Source: Rhodobacterales bacterium (GTDB taxonomy: Bacteria; Pseudomonadota; Alphaproteobacteria; Rhodobacterales; Rhodobacteraceae). From it: DNA of 44,908 nt. Of the stretch, positions 14,910 to 22,908 are shown in pieces. A program made the position numbers and the translations under genes. The stretch is taken from assembly GCA_002747325.1 (NCBI GenBank), contig PDOZ01000012.1, positions 1 to 44,908 of the forward strand, written 5' to 3'. Below the pieces are notes generated by a model. It was not told the DNA's origin and ran no database searches. It saw only the letters and a list, made by a program, of their open reading frames with translations. How positions within the stretch are numbered: the first letter of the stretch is position 1; every line of letters begins with the position of its first letter.

Positions 14910-15454
14910 GCGCCGAGATCCGCCGCCGCCAAAACGCGGGCAAATTCGCCGTTTAGGTGGTCCAGCGCGGCGATGTGAATGTCTTGCGCGCTTGGGGCCG
15001 GGCCGGGGCGCCAGCGCGTATCGGCGTTGGAATCGAAGGCGGCGCAGGCATCCTCTACCAGCGTCACCGTGAAGCCCAGATTGGCCGCCATGCGCGTGGA
15101 GGTGGAAACGCAATGCGGCGTGGTCAGGCCGCAGATCACCACTTCCGTGACGCCCGCCTCGCGCAGCGCCGCTTCCAGCCCGGTGCCGATGAAGGCGGAG
15201 TTGACGGATTTGTCAAAGCTCGGCTCGCCGGGGGCAGGGGCCACGGCGGGGTGATAGCCGATCTGGCCGCGCGCGGGATGCAGCGGGCTTTCGGGGTTGG
15301 TCGAGAGGTGGCGGACGTGAAAAACCGGGGCAGATGCGGCGCGAAAGCGGGTCAGAAGCGCGCCCGCCATCTGTTCCGCCTCCGGGTTGTTGCGGCTGCC
15401 CCAGACCGGATCGGCAAAGGCCTGCTGAATGTCGATCAGGAGCAGCCCGCGCAT
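14906..15454 (-). CDS. Isochorismatase-family cysteine hydrolase
   Basis: The 182-residue protein belongs to the isochorismatase/nicotinamidase-like superfamily. The expected catalytic triad is present: Asp in LLLIDIQQAF near residue 8, Lys in SFDKSVNSAF, and Cys in TPHCVSTSTRMA. The substrate cannot be assigned; family members hydrolyse isochorismate, nicotinamide, ureido or related amides. The ATG at 15454 overlaps the glpX stop (TGATG), and its own stop overlaps recJ, so all three genes are translationally linked. The TTG at 15457 is a less likely start. Confidence 0.88.
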   Translation of the reverse strand: MRGLLLIDIQQAFADPVWGSRNNPEAEQMAGALLTRFRAASAPVFHVRHLSTNPESPLHPARGQIGYHPAVAPAPGEPSFDKSVNSAFIGTGLEAALREAGVTEVVICGLTTPHCVSTSTRMAANLGFTVTLVEDACAAFDSNADTRWRPGPAPSAQDIHIAALDHLNGEFARVLAAADLGA

Positions 15455-16428
15455 CAATCGACCTCGTTGGCCGGGGTGCGGTAGATCATGCGGCGCACGG
15501 AGCCGGATTTGGAGCGCATCAGCAGGGTTTCGGTGGTCAGCCAGCCGGGTTCGCGCTTAATGCCGGACACCACGGACCCATCGGTGACGCCGGTGGCGGA
15601 GAAGATGACGTCGGCAGTGACCATCTCGTCGCGGCTGTAGATCCGGTCGAGATCGGTGATGCCCGCCTTGGCGGCGCGGGCACGTTCGTCGTCATTGCGG
15701 AAGGTCAGCTGCCCCCACATCTGCCCGCCCATACATTTGAGCGCGGAAGCGGCCAGCACCCCCTCCGGCGCACCGCCCCGGCCCATATACATATCAATGC
15801 CGGTGATCTCGGCCTCGGCGCAGTGGATCACGCCCGCCACGTCCCCGTCGGTGATCAGGCGGATGGCCGCGCCGGTGGAGCGGATATCGGCGATCATCTC
15901 TTCGTGGCGCGGGCGCTCCAGCACGCAGACGGTGATGTCGGAAGGGTCGCAGCCCTTGGCCTTGGCCAGCGCCCGCACCCGTTCCGCCGGGCTCATGGCG
16001 AGGGAGACCACGTTTTCCGGATAACCCGGCCCGATGGCCAGCTTTTCCATGTAGACGTCCGGCGCGTGCAGCATGGTGCCGCGCGGGGCCATGGCGATCA
16101 CGGTCAGCGCGTTGGGCATGTCCTTGGCGGTCAGCGTCGTGCCCTCCAGCGGGTCCAGCGCGATGTCCACTTCCGGGCCGTTCTTGCTGCCGACTTCCTC
16201 GCCAATATAGAGCATCGGCGCCTCGTCGCGCTCGCCCTCGCCGATCACCACAACGCCCTTGATGTCGAGCAGGTTGAGTTGCTCACGCATCGCGGTCACG
16301 GCGGCCTGATCCGCCGCCTTCTCATCGCCGCGCCCGACCAGAGCAGCGGAGGCGAGCGCAGCGGCTTCGGAGACACGGGCGAGACCGAGGGAAAGCATAC
16401 GGTCGTCAAACTGGATTTTATCGGCCAT
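15454..16428 (-). CDS. glpX: Class II fructose-1,6-bisphosphatase GlpX
   Basis: The 324-residue protein dephosphorylates fructose 1,6-bisphosphate in gluconeogenesis. Family motifs include VVIGEGERDEAPML, the metal-binding DIALDPLEGTT, MYMGRGGAPEGVLAA and VIFSATGVTDG. AAGGA lies 6 bases before the ATG at 16428. In related Rhodobacterales, as I recall, hom, glpX and recJ are neighbours; here extra genes separate hom from glpX. Confidence 0.95.
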   Translation of the reverse strand: MADKIQFDDRMLSLGLARVSEAAALASAALVGRGDEKAADQAAVTAMREQLNLLDIKGVVVIGEGERDEAPMLYIGEEVGSKNGPEVDIALDPLEGTTLTAKDMPNALTVIAMAPRGTMLHAPDVYMEKLAIGPGYPENVVSLAMSPAERVRALAKAKGCDPSDITVCVLERPRHEEMIADIRSTGAAIRLITDGDVAGVIHCAEAEITGIDMYMGRGGAPEGVLAASALKCMGGQMWGQLTFRNDDERARAAKAGITDLDRIYSRDEMVTADVIFSATGVTDGSVVSGIKREPGWLTTETLLMRSKSGSVRRMIYRTPANEVD

Positions 16429-16522
16429 GGGAGGTCCTTTTGTCAGAAATCTGCCCCCGGTTTACCGACCGGCGCCGCGCCCGGCAAGGGTCGCTATCGC
16501 TATCAGGCGACGGGCATCCGCC

Positions 16523-17797
16523 CTATACCGCGCAATGGCGGACGAGTTGGCCGTGATCAACCTGTCCCCGTGCCATTTTCTCGCTTTGGCACCAGACCGA
16601 CATGCCATATTCATGTTCGGAAACGGTCCCCAACAATCTGTCCGCCGCAATGCTGATCAGGCAATCCTGCCCGCTCAGGTCTTCCCAGTTATTTGCAAAT
16701 TCCGGTTCGATTCCCAAAAGTCGGTGCCCCCGCCAGCCGGTGATCTGCGCGTGTGCAAACGGGCGGTAAGGCTCGGGCAGGTCGTCAAAATTCGGGAATT
16801 TGCTGCGTAAATACGCCCAAACCATTTTCGCGCTGCCGTCAAGGATGGGCTTTATTGGGTAATCCAGCATGTTTTCGGCGACGGAACGCCGGTGCTGAAA
16901 GAGGTGTGCAAGCCGCCCGGAATTGACCGGATCGAGTGGGTTCTGGCCCGCAGCATGGTCTCTCCATTCCCTGAGTTTACTTATCAGATCCGGCGCGCGG
17001 TTCAGCACCAGTTTCAACTGATCCAGGTTGTTTTTCATGTTCTTGTTGTCTGGGTTTTTTTCGACCAGACGCACAAGTTTTTCTTTCCCCGCGCTGGCCT
17101 CTCTGACCTCACGTTCCAGCCGCTCAAGGGTAAGGTCGGCTTCGAGGGTGGCCATCGCCCAGTTGTTAATCCACTGCGCCGGGGTCGCATCTGTTTTCGC
17201 AAAAGCGGGCGGATGTTTTTCCCCTTTGCTGATGAAGGGAACGAGCGTGACCGGCCATTTGTTCAGCAGCGGTTCGGGGTGAAAAAAACCGAATTCCGTC
17301 AAAGGCGGTAGGTTTTTTGGGCAGGGCCGTTCAACGGCATGGGTCATTTCGGCCTCGGTGAGCAGATGGCAGGAAACTTCATCCTGCCATTGCCCGTTCT
17401 CCCCGGTTGTGGTGCTGAAAAAGACCAGTAGCGCGCCCTTGCGGGGCCAATGCGCGGGTGCGGTCAGGGCGTTGAGGTCGATCTGCGCCAGAAAATATTG
17501 GGGTTTCCCTTCTTTGTTTACCGGCCACGTAAAGCTTTTTGGAACGCATGGCAGCCCACCGAGCCAGGACCGGGTATCCGCATTTTTCATGAAAGGTGAT
17601 TGCAGGAGCAGCCCCCATGCGGAGCGTTCATCGGGCGCATTATTCAGCAAGGGCGGGCGGGACGCAGCGGGTGTGGTTGCGCCGGAACGCGTGGTGCGTT
17701 CAGGGTCTTGTTTGTCCCGTGCCGCGAGTCGTGTGAAAACGAACCCCGCAAGCGCGAAAACCAACAGGCTGAAGCCAAAATACAAAAGGCTGGTCAC
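16523..17797 (-). CDS. DUF1963 (YwqG-like) protein with N-terminal membrane anchor
   Basis: The 424-residue protein starts with a hydrophobic segment (about residues 4-22) and then a DUF1963-type domain: LGGLPCVPKSFTWP, YFLAQIDLNAL, LLVFFSTTTG and, near the C terminus, ISIAADRLLGTVSEHEYGMSVWC. A lysine-rich helical stretch around residues 230-290 interrupts the domain. The GTG at 17797 has GGGAGG 8 bases upstream. GC is clearly lower than in glpX and hom on either side, consistent with later insertion between them. The biochemical function of the family is not established. Confidence 0.8.
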   Translation of the reverse strand: MTSLLYFGFSLLVFALAGFVFTRLAARDKQDPERTTRSGATTPAASRPPLLNNAPDERSAWGLLLQSPFMKNADTRSWLGGLPCVPKSFTWPVNKEGKPQYFLAQIDLNALTAPAHWPRKGALLVFFSTTTGENGQWQDEVSCHLLTEAEMTHAVERPCPKNLPPLTEFGFFHPEPLLNKWPVTLVPFISKGEKHPPAFAKTDATPAQWINNWAMATLEADLTLERLEREVREASAGKEKLVRLVEKNPDNKNMKNNLDQLKLVLNRAPDLISKLREWRDHAAGQNPLDPVNSGRLAHLFQHRRSVAENMLDYPIKPILDGSAKMVWAYLRSKFPNFDDLPEPYRPFAHAQITGWRGHRLLGIEPEFANNWEDLSGQDCLISIAADRLLGTVSEHEYGMSVWCQSEKMARGQVDHGQLVRHCAV

Positions 17798-17882
17798 GCG
17801 CCGGGCCTCCCTTGTTTCGGATGGATGTCGGACGGACTTTAACCTGTTCTCTTGTTATGTCCACCTTGTCAGGTTCTGTAGC

Positions 17883-18599
17883 TCATGCCTCTGTCGGGCG
17901 CTCCCCGGCAAGCTTCTCGCGCGTGCGGATGAAGCCGGTCAGAAGCACGCCGATCATGGCGCCGTTCAGGGTATGCCAGAGCGCGTGGGTGCCGGTTGGC
18001 AGGGCTTGGCACAGGTGCATGTCGAGGGTGCGGAAGGTGAGCGAGATGGTGAACAGGGCGAGGGCGGTGGCGATATAGGGCGCGAAGGGGTTGGCGCGGC
18101 GCCACGACAGGAAAGCAAACACCGCGAGTGCGATCACGGCGGGCAGGTATTGCTGTGAGCCGTTGAGCAGGGTCGGTTCGGCGGGGGCGGCGGCTTCGTT
18201 GAGCGCGCTGTCGCCGCCGACAAAGGCCGGCCCGACCACCACCAGCACCGCGACGCCGACCACGGCGGCGATGATTGCGGGGTGCGGGCGCCTGCCGGAA
18301 AACAGGTGAATTGCCGCCAGCACGAACAGCGCCACGAAGCTCTAGATCGGCCCGGTATCGGCAAAGCCGGACCAGACATTCGCGTAAGTATGAAACAGGA
18401 AGGAGCCGATGCCGACGCAGAGGACAAGGGTGCAAAGGGCGATGACAACCGGCACCATCTGCCCGCGCTTTTTCGCCTCATAAAGCCCCCACAGCCCGGC
18501 GAGGATGAAAGCAGCATTGGACGCGGCGTTCCAGGGCTCGGCCCAGAAGGAAGGGTCGGTGCGCTCGCAGTAAATATCTACCGGGGCGAACCAATCCAT
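17883..18599 (-). pseudogene. Ceramidase-like membrane protein interrupted by an amber codon
   Basis: The frame from ATG 18599 encodes 85 residues (start MDWFAPVDIYCERTDPSFW, then ASNAAFILAG and FLFHTYANVWSGFADTGPI), stops at TAG (18342-18344) and resumes in the same frame with SFVALFVLAAIHLF through several membrane segments and GTHALWHTLNG to 17883. The features match alkaline-ceramidase-type seven-helix proteins, with zinc-ligand-type histidines in FHTYAN and LWHTLN. The residue expected at the stop is Trp (TGG), so a single G-to-A change explains the break. It is probably a recent pseudogene; suppression cannot be excluded. A 30-bp tandem duplication sits at its start. Confidence 0.8.
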
Positions 18600-18650
18600 A
18601 TCCTAAACCTCTTCGATCTGCCAATCCATGCCCTAGACCTCCTCGATCCG
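18591..18650. repeat. 30-bp imperfect tandem duplication at the hom/ceramidase junction
   Basis: Copies at 18591-18620 and 18621-18650 match at 25 of 30 bases, and all five differences are transitions. On the minus strand each copy carries a purine-rich ribosome-site-like stretch, a TAG and ATGGATTGG. The inner copy ends hom; the next ATG (18629) therefore opens an 8-codon frame, MDWQIEEV, that stops at 18603, just before the ceramidase ATG at 18599. Confidence 0.9.
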
Positions 18651-19925
18651 AATGGCGACCGGGGCCTTGGCGATCACGCCGGTGGTCTCGAAGCCCTCGA
18701 TGGCTTCGTCCAGCGCGGTGCGGGTGCATTTATGAGTCACGATCAGCACCGGCGCGGCGGCGTCGTCGTGGCCGTATTGGCGCATCCGGTCGATGGACAC
18801 GCCCGCATCCCCCAGCACCGAGGCCATCTTGGCCAGCGCGCCGGGTTTGTCGACCAGTTCCAGCCGCAGGTAATAGGGCGCGGCGATGGCGGCGCGGGCG
18901 GTGCGCGCGCGGGTCAGGGTGTCGGCGGGCTGGCCGAAGGTCGGGATGTCGATGCCGCGCGCGATGTCCATCACGTCGCCCATGACGGCGCTGGCGGTCG
19001 GGCCTTCGCCCGCGCCGGGGCCGCGCAGCACGACCTGCCCGATGGCGTCGCCCTCGACCACGACCATGTTGGTGCCGCCCTCAAGCTGGCCCAGCGGCGA
19101 GGTGGCGGGGACGAGACAGGGGGACATGCGCTGTTCCAACCCGCGCCCGGTCAGTTGCGCCACGCCCAGAAGCTTGACGCGAAAGCCCATATCGGCGGCG
19201 GCTTCGATGTCGTGGATCGAGATGCGCTGGATGCCTTCGAGTTCCACCCCGTCGAAATCTACCTGCGTGCCGAAGGCGATGGAGGACAGCAGGGCGAGCT
19301 TGTGCCCCGCGTCAATGCCGCCCACGTCGAGGTTCGGGTCCGCTTCGAGATAGCCCAGTTGGTTGGCCTCCTCGAAAACCTCCTCGTAGGGCAGGTCGGC
19401 GTCATACATTCGGGTCAGGATATAGTTGCAGGTGCCGTTCATCACCCCCATGACGCGGGTGATCTCGTTGCCCGCCAGCCCCTCGGTCAGCGCCTTGATG
19501 ATCGGGATACCCCCGGCCACCGCGGCCTCGAATCGCAGCGACACGCCTGCCTTTTCGGCCGCCAGCGCCAGTTCCTGCCCGTGATGGGCCAGCAGCGCCT
19601 TGTTGGCGGTGACCACATGCTTGCCCGCCGCAATCGCCGCCTCGACGGAAGCCTTGGCCGGGCCGTCATGCCCGCCCATCAACTCGACATAGACATCCAC
19701 ATCCTCGCGCGTCGCCAGTGCGACCGGATCGTCCTCCCACGCAAATGCGGACAGGTCTTCGCCCCGGTCCTTGTCCTTCGAGCGGGCGGAAACCGCGACG
19801 ATCTCCACCGGCCGCCCCGCGCGCGCTTCCAGCATTTCCGCATGGCGGCGCACAATACGCACCGTGCCGATGCCAACGGTGCCAAGACCGGCGATTGCAA
19901 GGCGGAGCGGTTTCGGATCAGACAT
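18633..19925 (-). CDS. hom: Homoserine dehydrogenase
   Basis: The 430-residue enzyme reduces aspartate semialdehyde to homoserine for threonine and methionine synthesis. It has an N-terminal nucleotide fold (IAGLGTVGIGTV near residue 10), VTANKALLAHHG, the signature GVMNGTCNYILTRM, the LGYLEADPNLDVGGIDAGHKL-type catalytic block, and a C-terminal ACT domain (YYLRLELVDKPGALAKMASVL) for feedback control. GGAGG lies 5 bases before ATG 19925. It leads the leftward block toward glpX and recJ and is divergent from a TetR gene. Confidence 0.95.
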   Translation of the reverse strand: MSDPKPLRLAIAGLGTVGIGTVRIVRRHAEMLEARAGRPVEIVAVSARSKDKDRGEDLSAFAWEDDPVALATREDVDVYVELMGGHDGPAKASVEAAIAAGKHVVTANKALLAHHGQELALAAEKAGVSLRFEAAVAGGIPIIKALTEGLAGNEITRVMGVMNGTCNYILTRMYDADLPYEEVFEEANQLGYLEADPNLDVGGIDAGHKLALLSSIAFGTQVDFDGVELEGIQRISIHDIEAAADMGFRVKLLGVAQLTGRGLEQRMSPCLVPATSPLGQLEGGTNMVVVEGDAIGQVVLRGPGAGEGPTASAVMGDVMDIARGIDIPTFGQPADTLTRARTARAAIAAPYYLRLELVDKPGALAKMASVLGDAGVSIDRMRQYGHDDAAAPVLIVTHKCTRTALDEAIEGFETTGVIAKAPVAIRIEEV

Positions 19926-20054
19926 TCGGGCCTCCAGTTTCAGCCATTTTGCGCGCATTCGCTTCCCCATAGCCAATAGGCGCGCCGCTTGCAACGTGGC
20001 AGGCGGGGTTGGCGGGGCTTGGCGGGGCGGGCCGCTTGCGCTACACCTGCCGCC

Positions 20055-20636
20055 ATGGCGCGCAAAACCGGATCTCATGGCGATATTACTGGCCCCAAAG
20101 TGCGGGCGGCGGCGTTGAAACTTTTCGCGCGTCAAGGCTACGCGGCGGTGTCGATGCGCCAGATCGCGGCGGAAGTGGGGGTGCAGGCGGGGGCGCTGTA
20201 TCTTTACATCACCGACAAGCAGAGCCTGTTAGCGGAACTGATGCTGACCCATCTGGAGGAGCTTCTGGCCGCGTGGGAAGAGGTGGAGGCGGGGGAGGCG
20301 CCCCTTGAGCGGCTCGAAGCCTTCACCCGCTTTCATATCCGCCACCACCTCGCGCGCCCCGACGACGTGTTCATCGCCTATATGGAACTGCGCAGCCTCG
20401 AGCCGGAGAATTTCGCTCGCGTCGAGGCGCTGCGGCGGCGTTATGAGCAGGTGTTGCAGGACATTCTGGAGGCGGGGGCGGAGGTGTTCAAACTGGCCGA
20501 TCCGCGCCTGACCACGATGGCGATCATCGCCATGCTGACCGGGGTTTCGACCTGGTATCGCGAGGGCGGGCGGCTGTCGCGCGCGGAGGTGGAGCAGAAT
20601 TACTGGGAATTGGTGCGCCGGGCGGTGGGGTGTTAG
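20055..20636 (+). CDS. TetR-family transcriptional regulator
   Basis: The 193-residue protein has an N-terminal helix-turn-helix of the TetR type (AALKLFARQGYAAVSMRQIA then VGVQAGALYLYITDKQSLL, residues about 15-60) and a ligand-binding C-terminal domain that begins with LLAAWEEVEAG and contains FHIRHHLARPDDVFIAYMEL. No clear ribosome site precedes ATG 20055. It is divergent from hom across 129 bp, but that does not prove it regulates hom. The ligand is unknown. Confidence 0.87.
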   Translation: MARKTGSHGDITGPKVRAAALKLFARQGYAAVSMRQIAAEVGVQAGALYLYITDKQSLLAELMLTHLEELLAAWEEVEAGEAPLERLEAFTRFHIRHHLARPDDVFIAYMELRSLEPENFARVEALRRRYEQVLQDILEAGAEVFKLADPRLTTMAIIAMLTGVSTWYREGGRLSRAEVEQNYWELVRRAVGC

Positions 20637-20681
20637 GGAATTATGTGTCTCGCTCGGAGGGCTGCGCGCGACCGCACGGGT

Positions 20682-20719
20682 GGGGGCGGTCGGGCGCTGC
20701 CCGGCGTTGCCGCCGGGCG
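20682..20719 (-). repeat. REP-like palindromic element, copy 1
   Basis: This GC-rich intergenic element contains the hairpin cccggcg/cgccggg and an adjacent gcgcccgaccgccccc block. Its reverse complement matches 34193-34230 at 36 of 38 bases. It lies between tetR and dnaG. Confidence 0.7.
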
Positions 20720-20798
20720 ATGAGGCATGAAACCGCTAGGCTTATTGCGATAATCCCCCCGCTTGCACCCCCCGCCGGAAAGCCCCATATTCGGCCCC

Positions 20799-22778
20799 AT
20801 GTCGTTGCCCAAAGGATTTGTCGATGAAGTGCGCGACCGGACCAGCCTCGCGCAGGTGGTCGGGCGTAAAGTCACGTGGGACATGCGCAAATCCAATCAG
20901 GCCAAGGGGGATTTCTGGGCGCCGTGCCCGTTTCATCAGGAAAAGACCGCTTCCTTCCATGTCGACGATAAAAAGGGCTTTTATTACTGTTTTGGCTGCC
21001 ACGCCAAGGGCGATGCCATCGGGTTCGTGAAGGAAACCGAGAATGTCGGCTTCATCGAGGCGGTGGAAATTCTTGCCCGCGAGGCGGGGATGCAGATCCC
21101 GGCCCGCGACCCGCAGGCGCAGCAAAAGGCGGACCGGCGCACGGAACTGGCCAATGTGATGGAGCAGGCGGTGCAGTGGCTGCGCCTTCAGCTCAAGACG
21201 GCGCAGGGCACGGCGGCGCGCGAATATCTGGCCCGGCGCGGGCTGGACGCGCAGGCGCAGGAGCGCTGGGAAATCGGCTACGCCCCCGACGCCCGCCACG
21301 CCTTGTTGCAGGCGCTCAAGGACAAGGGCGTGCCGGAGGAGCAAATCATCGCCGCCGGGCTGGCGATCAAACCCGACGATGGCGGCGCGCCCTATGACCG
21401 TTTCCGGGGCCGCATCATCTTTCCGATCCGCGACCCGCGCGGGCGGGCGATTTCGCTGGGCGGGCGGGCGCTCGACCCCAATGCGCGCGCCAAATACCTC
21501 AACGGCCCGGAAACGGACCTGTTCGACAAGGGCCGTTCGCTGTTCAATTACGGCCCCGCGCGGGCGGCGGCGGGCAAGGGCGCGCCGCTGATCGTTGCCG
21601 AAGGGTATATGGACGTGATTGCCCTGTCGGAAGCGGGGTTTGGCGCGGCGGTGGCGCCCTTGGGCACGGCGGTGACGGAGAGCCAGCTGGAGTTGGTCTG
21701 GCGGGTGGCGCCGGAGCCGGTTTTCGCCCTCGATGGCGACAAGGCGGGGCAGCGCGCGGCGCTACGCACGGCGGACCTCGCCCTGCCGCATCTCGTCGCC
21801 GGCCGCTCGCTGCGCTTCGCCATGCTGCCGGAGGGGCTGGACCCGGACGACCTGATCAAAACCCGCGGCGCGGGGGCAATGCAGGCGGTGATCGACGCGG
21901 CGGAACCGATGATCGCGGTGCTGTGGCGACGCGAAACCGAGGGGCGCGCCATTGACAGCCCGGAACGGCGCGCCGCGCTGGACCGCGACCTGCGTAACCT
22001 GTTGCAAAGGATCAAGGATCCGTCGATCCGGGGCCATTATGCCGACGCCTTCAAAGAGTTGCGCTACCGCCTGTTTCGCCCGCAAAACCCTGCCCCGTCC
22101 GGCGGGGCGCGCGGCGGGTTCCAGCCGGGGCGCGGCTGGCAGCGCGGACCGGAGCCCACGCGCATGGAAACCAAGGCCACCGCGCTGGCGGCGCAGGGGG
22201 CGGGGGCGGTGGAGGAGCAGGTGCGCGAAGCGGTGATCCTCGCCACGTTGCTGACCCATCCGGGCCTGCTGGACCGTTTCGAGACCCAGCTTGAGCGGCT
22301 GGTGCCGACCGACCCGGACCATGCCGAATTGCAGCGCCTGATCCTTGAACACCATGAGGCGGCGGACCTGAAGGCGGCGGTCGCGGCGGCGGGGGGCGCG
22401 GGGCTGATGCACAAGCTTTTCCGCCGGGGGCATGTGCAGATCGCGCCGGGGGTGCGCCGGGCGGATGAGCCGGAAATCGCGGCGCTGTCGCTGGCGGAGG
22501 AACTGGCCAAACTGACCACCGCGCGGGCCATGCGCCGGGAACTGGCGGAGGCGGAAGCGGAGATCGGCGCGCTGGCGGATGAGGGGCTGACCTTCCGGCT
22601 TTCAGAGGCGGTAAAAGCCCGGCAGGAAGCGGGACGCGGCCCCGGCGAGGACCGCGGCATGTTCGACCGCGCCGAAAACGGCGTCTTTCTGTCGCGCGAG
22701 GAAAAAGACGCGCTGCACGCGCTGCTCGACCGAATCGGGCAGGGCGATAAGGCACAAGGGGGCGATAATGACCCCTGA
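20799..22778 (+). CDS. dnaG: DNA primase
   Basis: The 659-residue primase synthesises RNA primers at the replication fork. It has an N-terminal CHC2 zinc finger (Cys43, His46, Cys64, Cys67 in CPFH...CFGCH), the RNA-polymerase core with FRGRIIFPI and LGGRAL, a Toprim domain (VAEGYMDVIAL, ALDGDKAGQRAA, LPEGLDPDDLI) and a C-terminal helicase-interacting domain. The likely ATG is 20799, though it lacks a strong ribosome site; an upstream TTG extension shows no family similarity. The order dnaG-rpoD is the common macromolecular-synthesis arrangement. Confidence 0.95.
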   Translation: MSLPKGFVDEVRDRTSLAQVVGRKVTWDMRKSNQAKGDFWAPCPFHQEKTASFHVDDKKGFYYCFGCHAKGDAIGFVKETENVGFIEAVEILAREAGMQIPARDPQAQQKADRRTELANVMEQAVQWLRLQLKTAQGTAAREYLARRGLDAQAQERWEIGYAPDARHALLQALKDKGVPEEQIIAAGLAIKPDDGGAPYDRFRGRIIFPIRDPRGRAISLGGRALDPNARAKYLNGPETDLFDKGRSLFNYGPARAAAGKGAPLIVAEGYMDVIALSEAGFGAAVAPLGTAVTESQLELVWRVAPEPVFALDGDKAGQRAALRTADLALPHLVAGRSLRFAMLPEGLDPDDLIKTRGAGAMQAVIDAAEPMIAVLWRRETEGRAIDSPERRAALDRDLRNLLQRIKDPSIRGHYADAFKELRYRLFRPQNPAPSGGARGGFQPGRGWQRGPEPTRMETKATALAAQGAGAVEEQVREAVILATLLTHPGLLDRFETQLERLVPTDPDHAELQRLILEHHEAADLKAAVAAAGGAGLMHKLFRRGHVQIAPGVRRADEPEIAALSLAEELAKLTTARAMRRELAEAEAEIGALADEGLTFRLSEAVKARQEAGRGPGEDRGMFDRAENGVFLSREEKDALHALLDRIGQGDKAQGGDNDP

Positions 22779-22862
22779 TTCGCCGGAAATTTCGTTAAAA
22801 TCCGGGCTTCTGCCGAGAATCGACTTGGCGAATCACCCATTCACTGGTTTTGTCTGCGAATC
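22777..22862. promoter_or_regulatory. Cluster of four GANTC sites upstream of rpoD
   Basis: GANTC occurs at 22777-22781, 22817-22821, 22830-22834 and 22858-22862, filling the dnaG-rpoD gap. GANTC is the target of the cell-cycle methyltransferase CcrM in alphaproteobacteria, and such sites are often promoter-associated. The last two belong to a repeated gcgaatcaccc. Confidence 0.5.
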
Positions 22863-22908
22863 ACCCGTGGGCCAAATGCTCCTGAGGACCGAACACCGAG
22901 GTATTTGA

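Noticed and set aside
13080..14978. Long open frame antisense to recJ
   Set aside because: It is a shadow of RecJ, whose DHH motifs and coupled start are clear.
19989..20054. Longer N terminus for the TetR gene
   Set aside because: The added residues are Arg/Gly-rich with no TetR similarity; the family N terminus fits ATG 20055.
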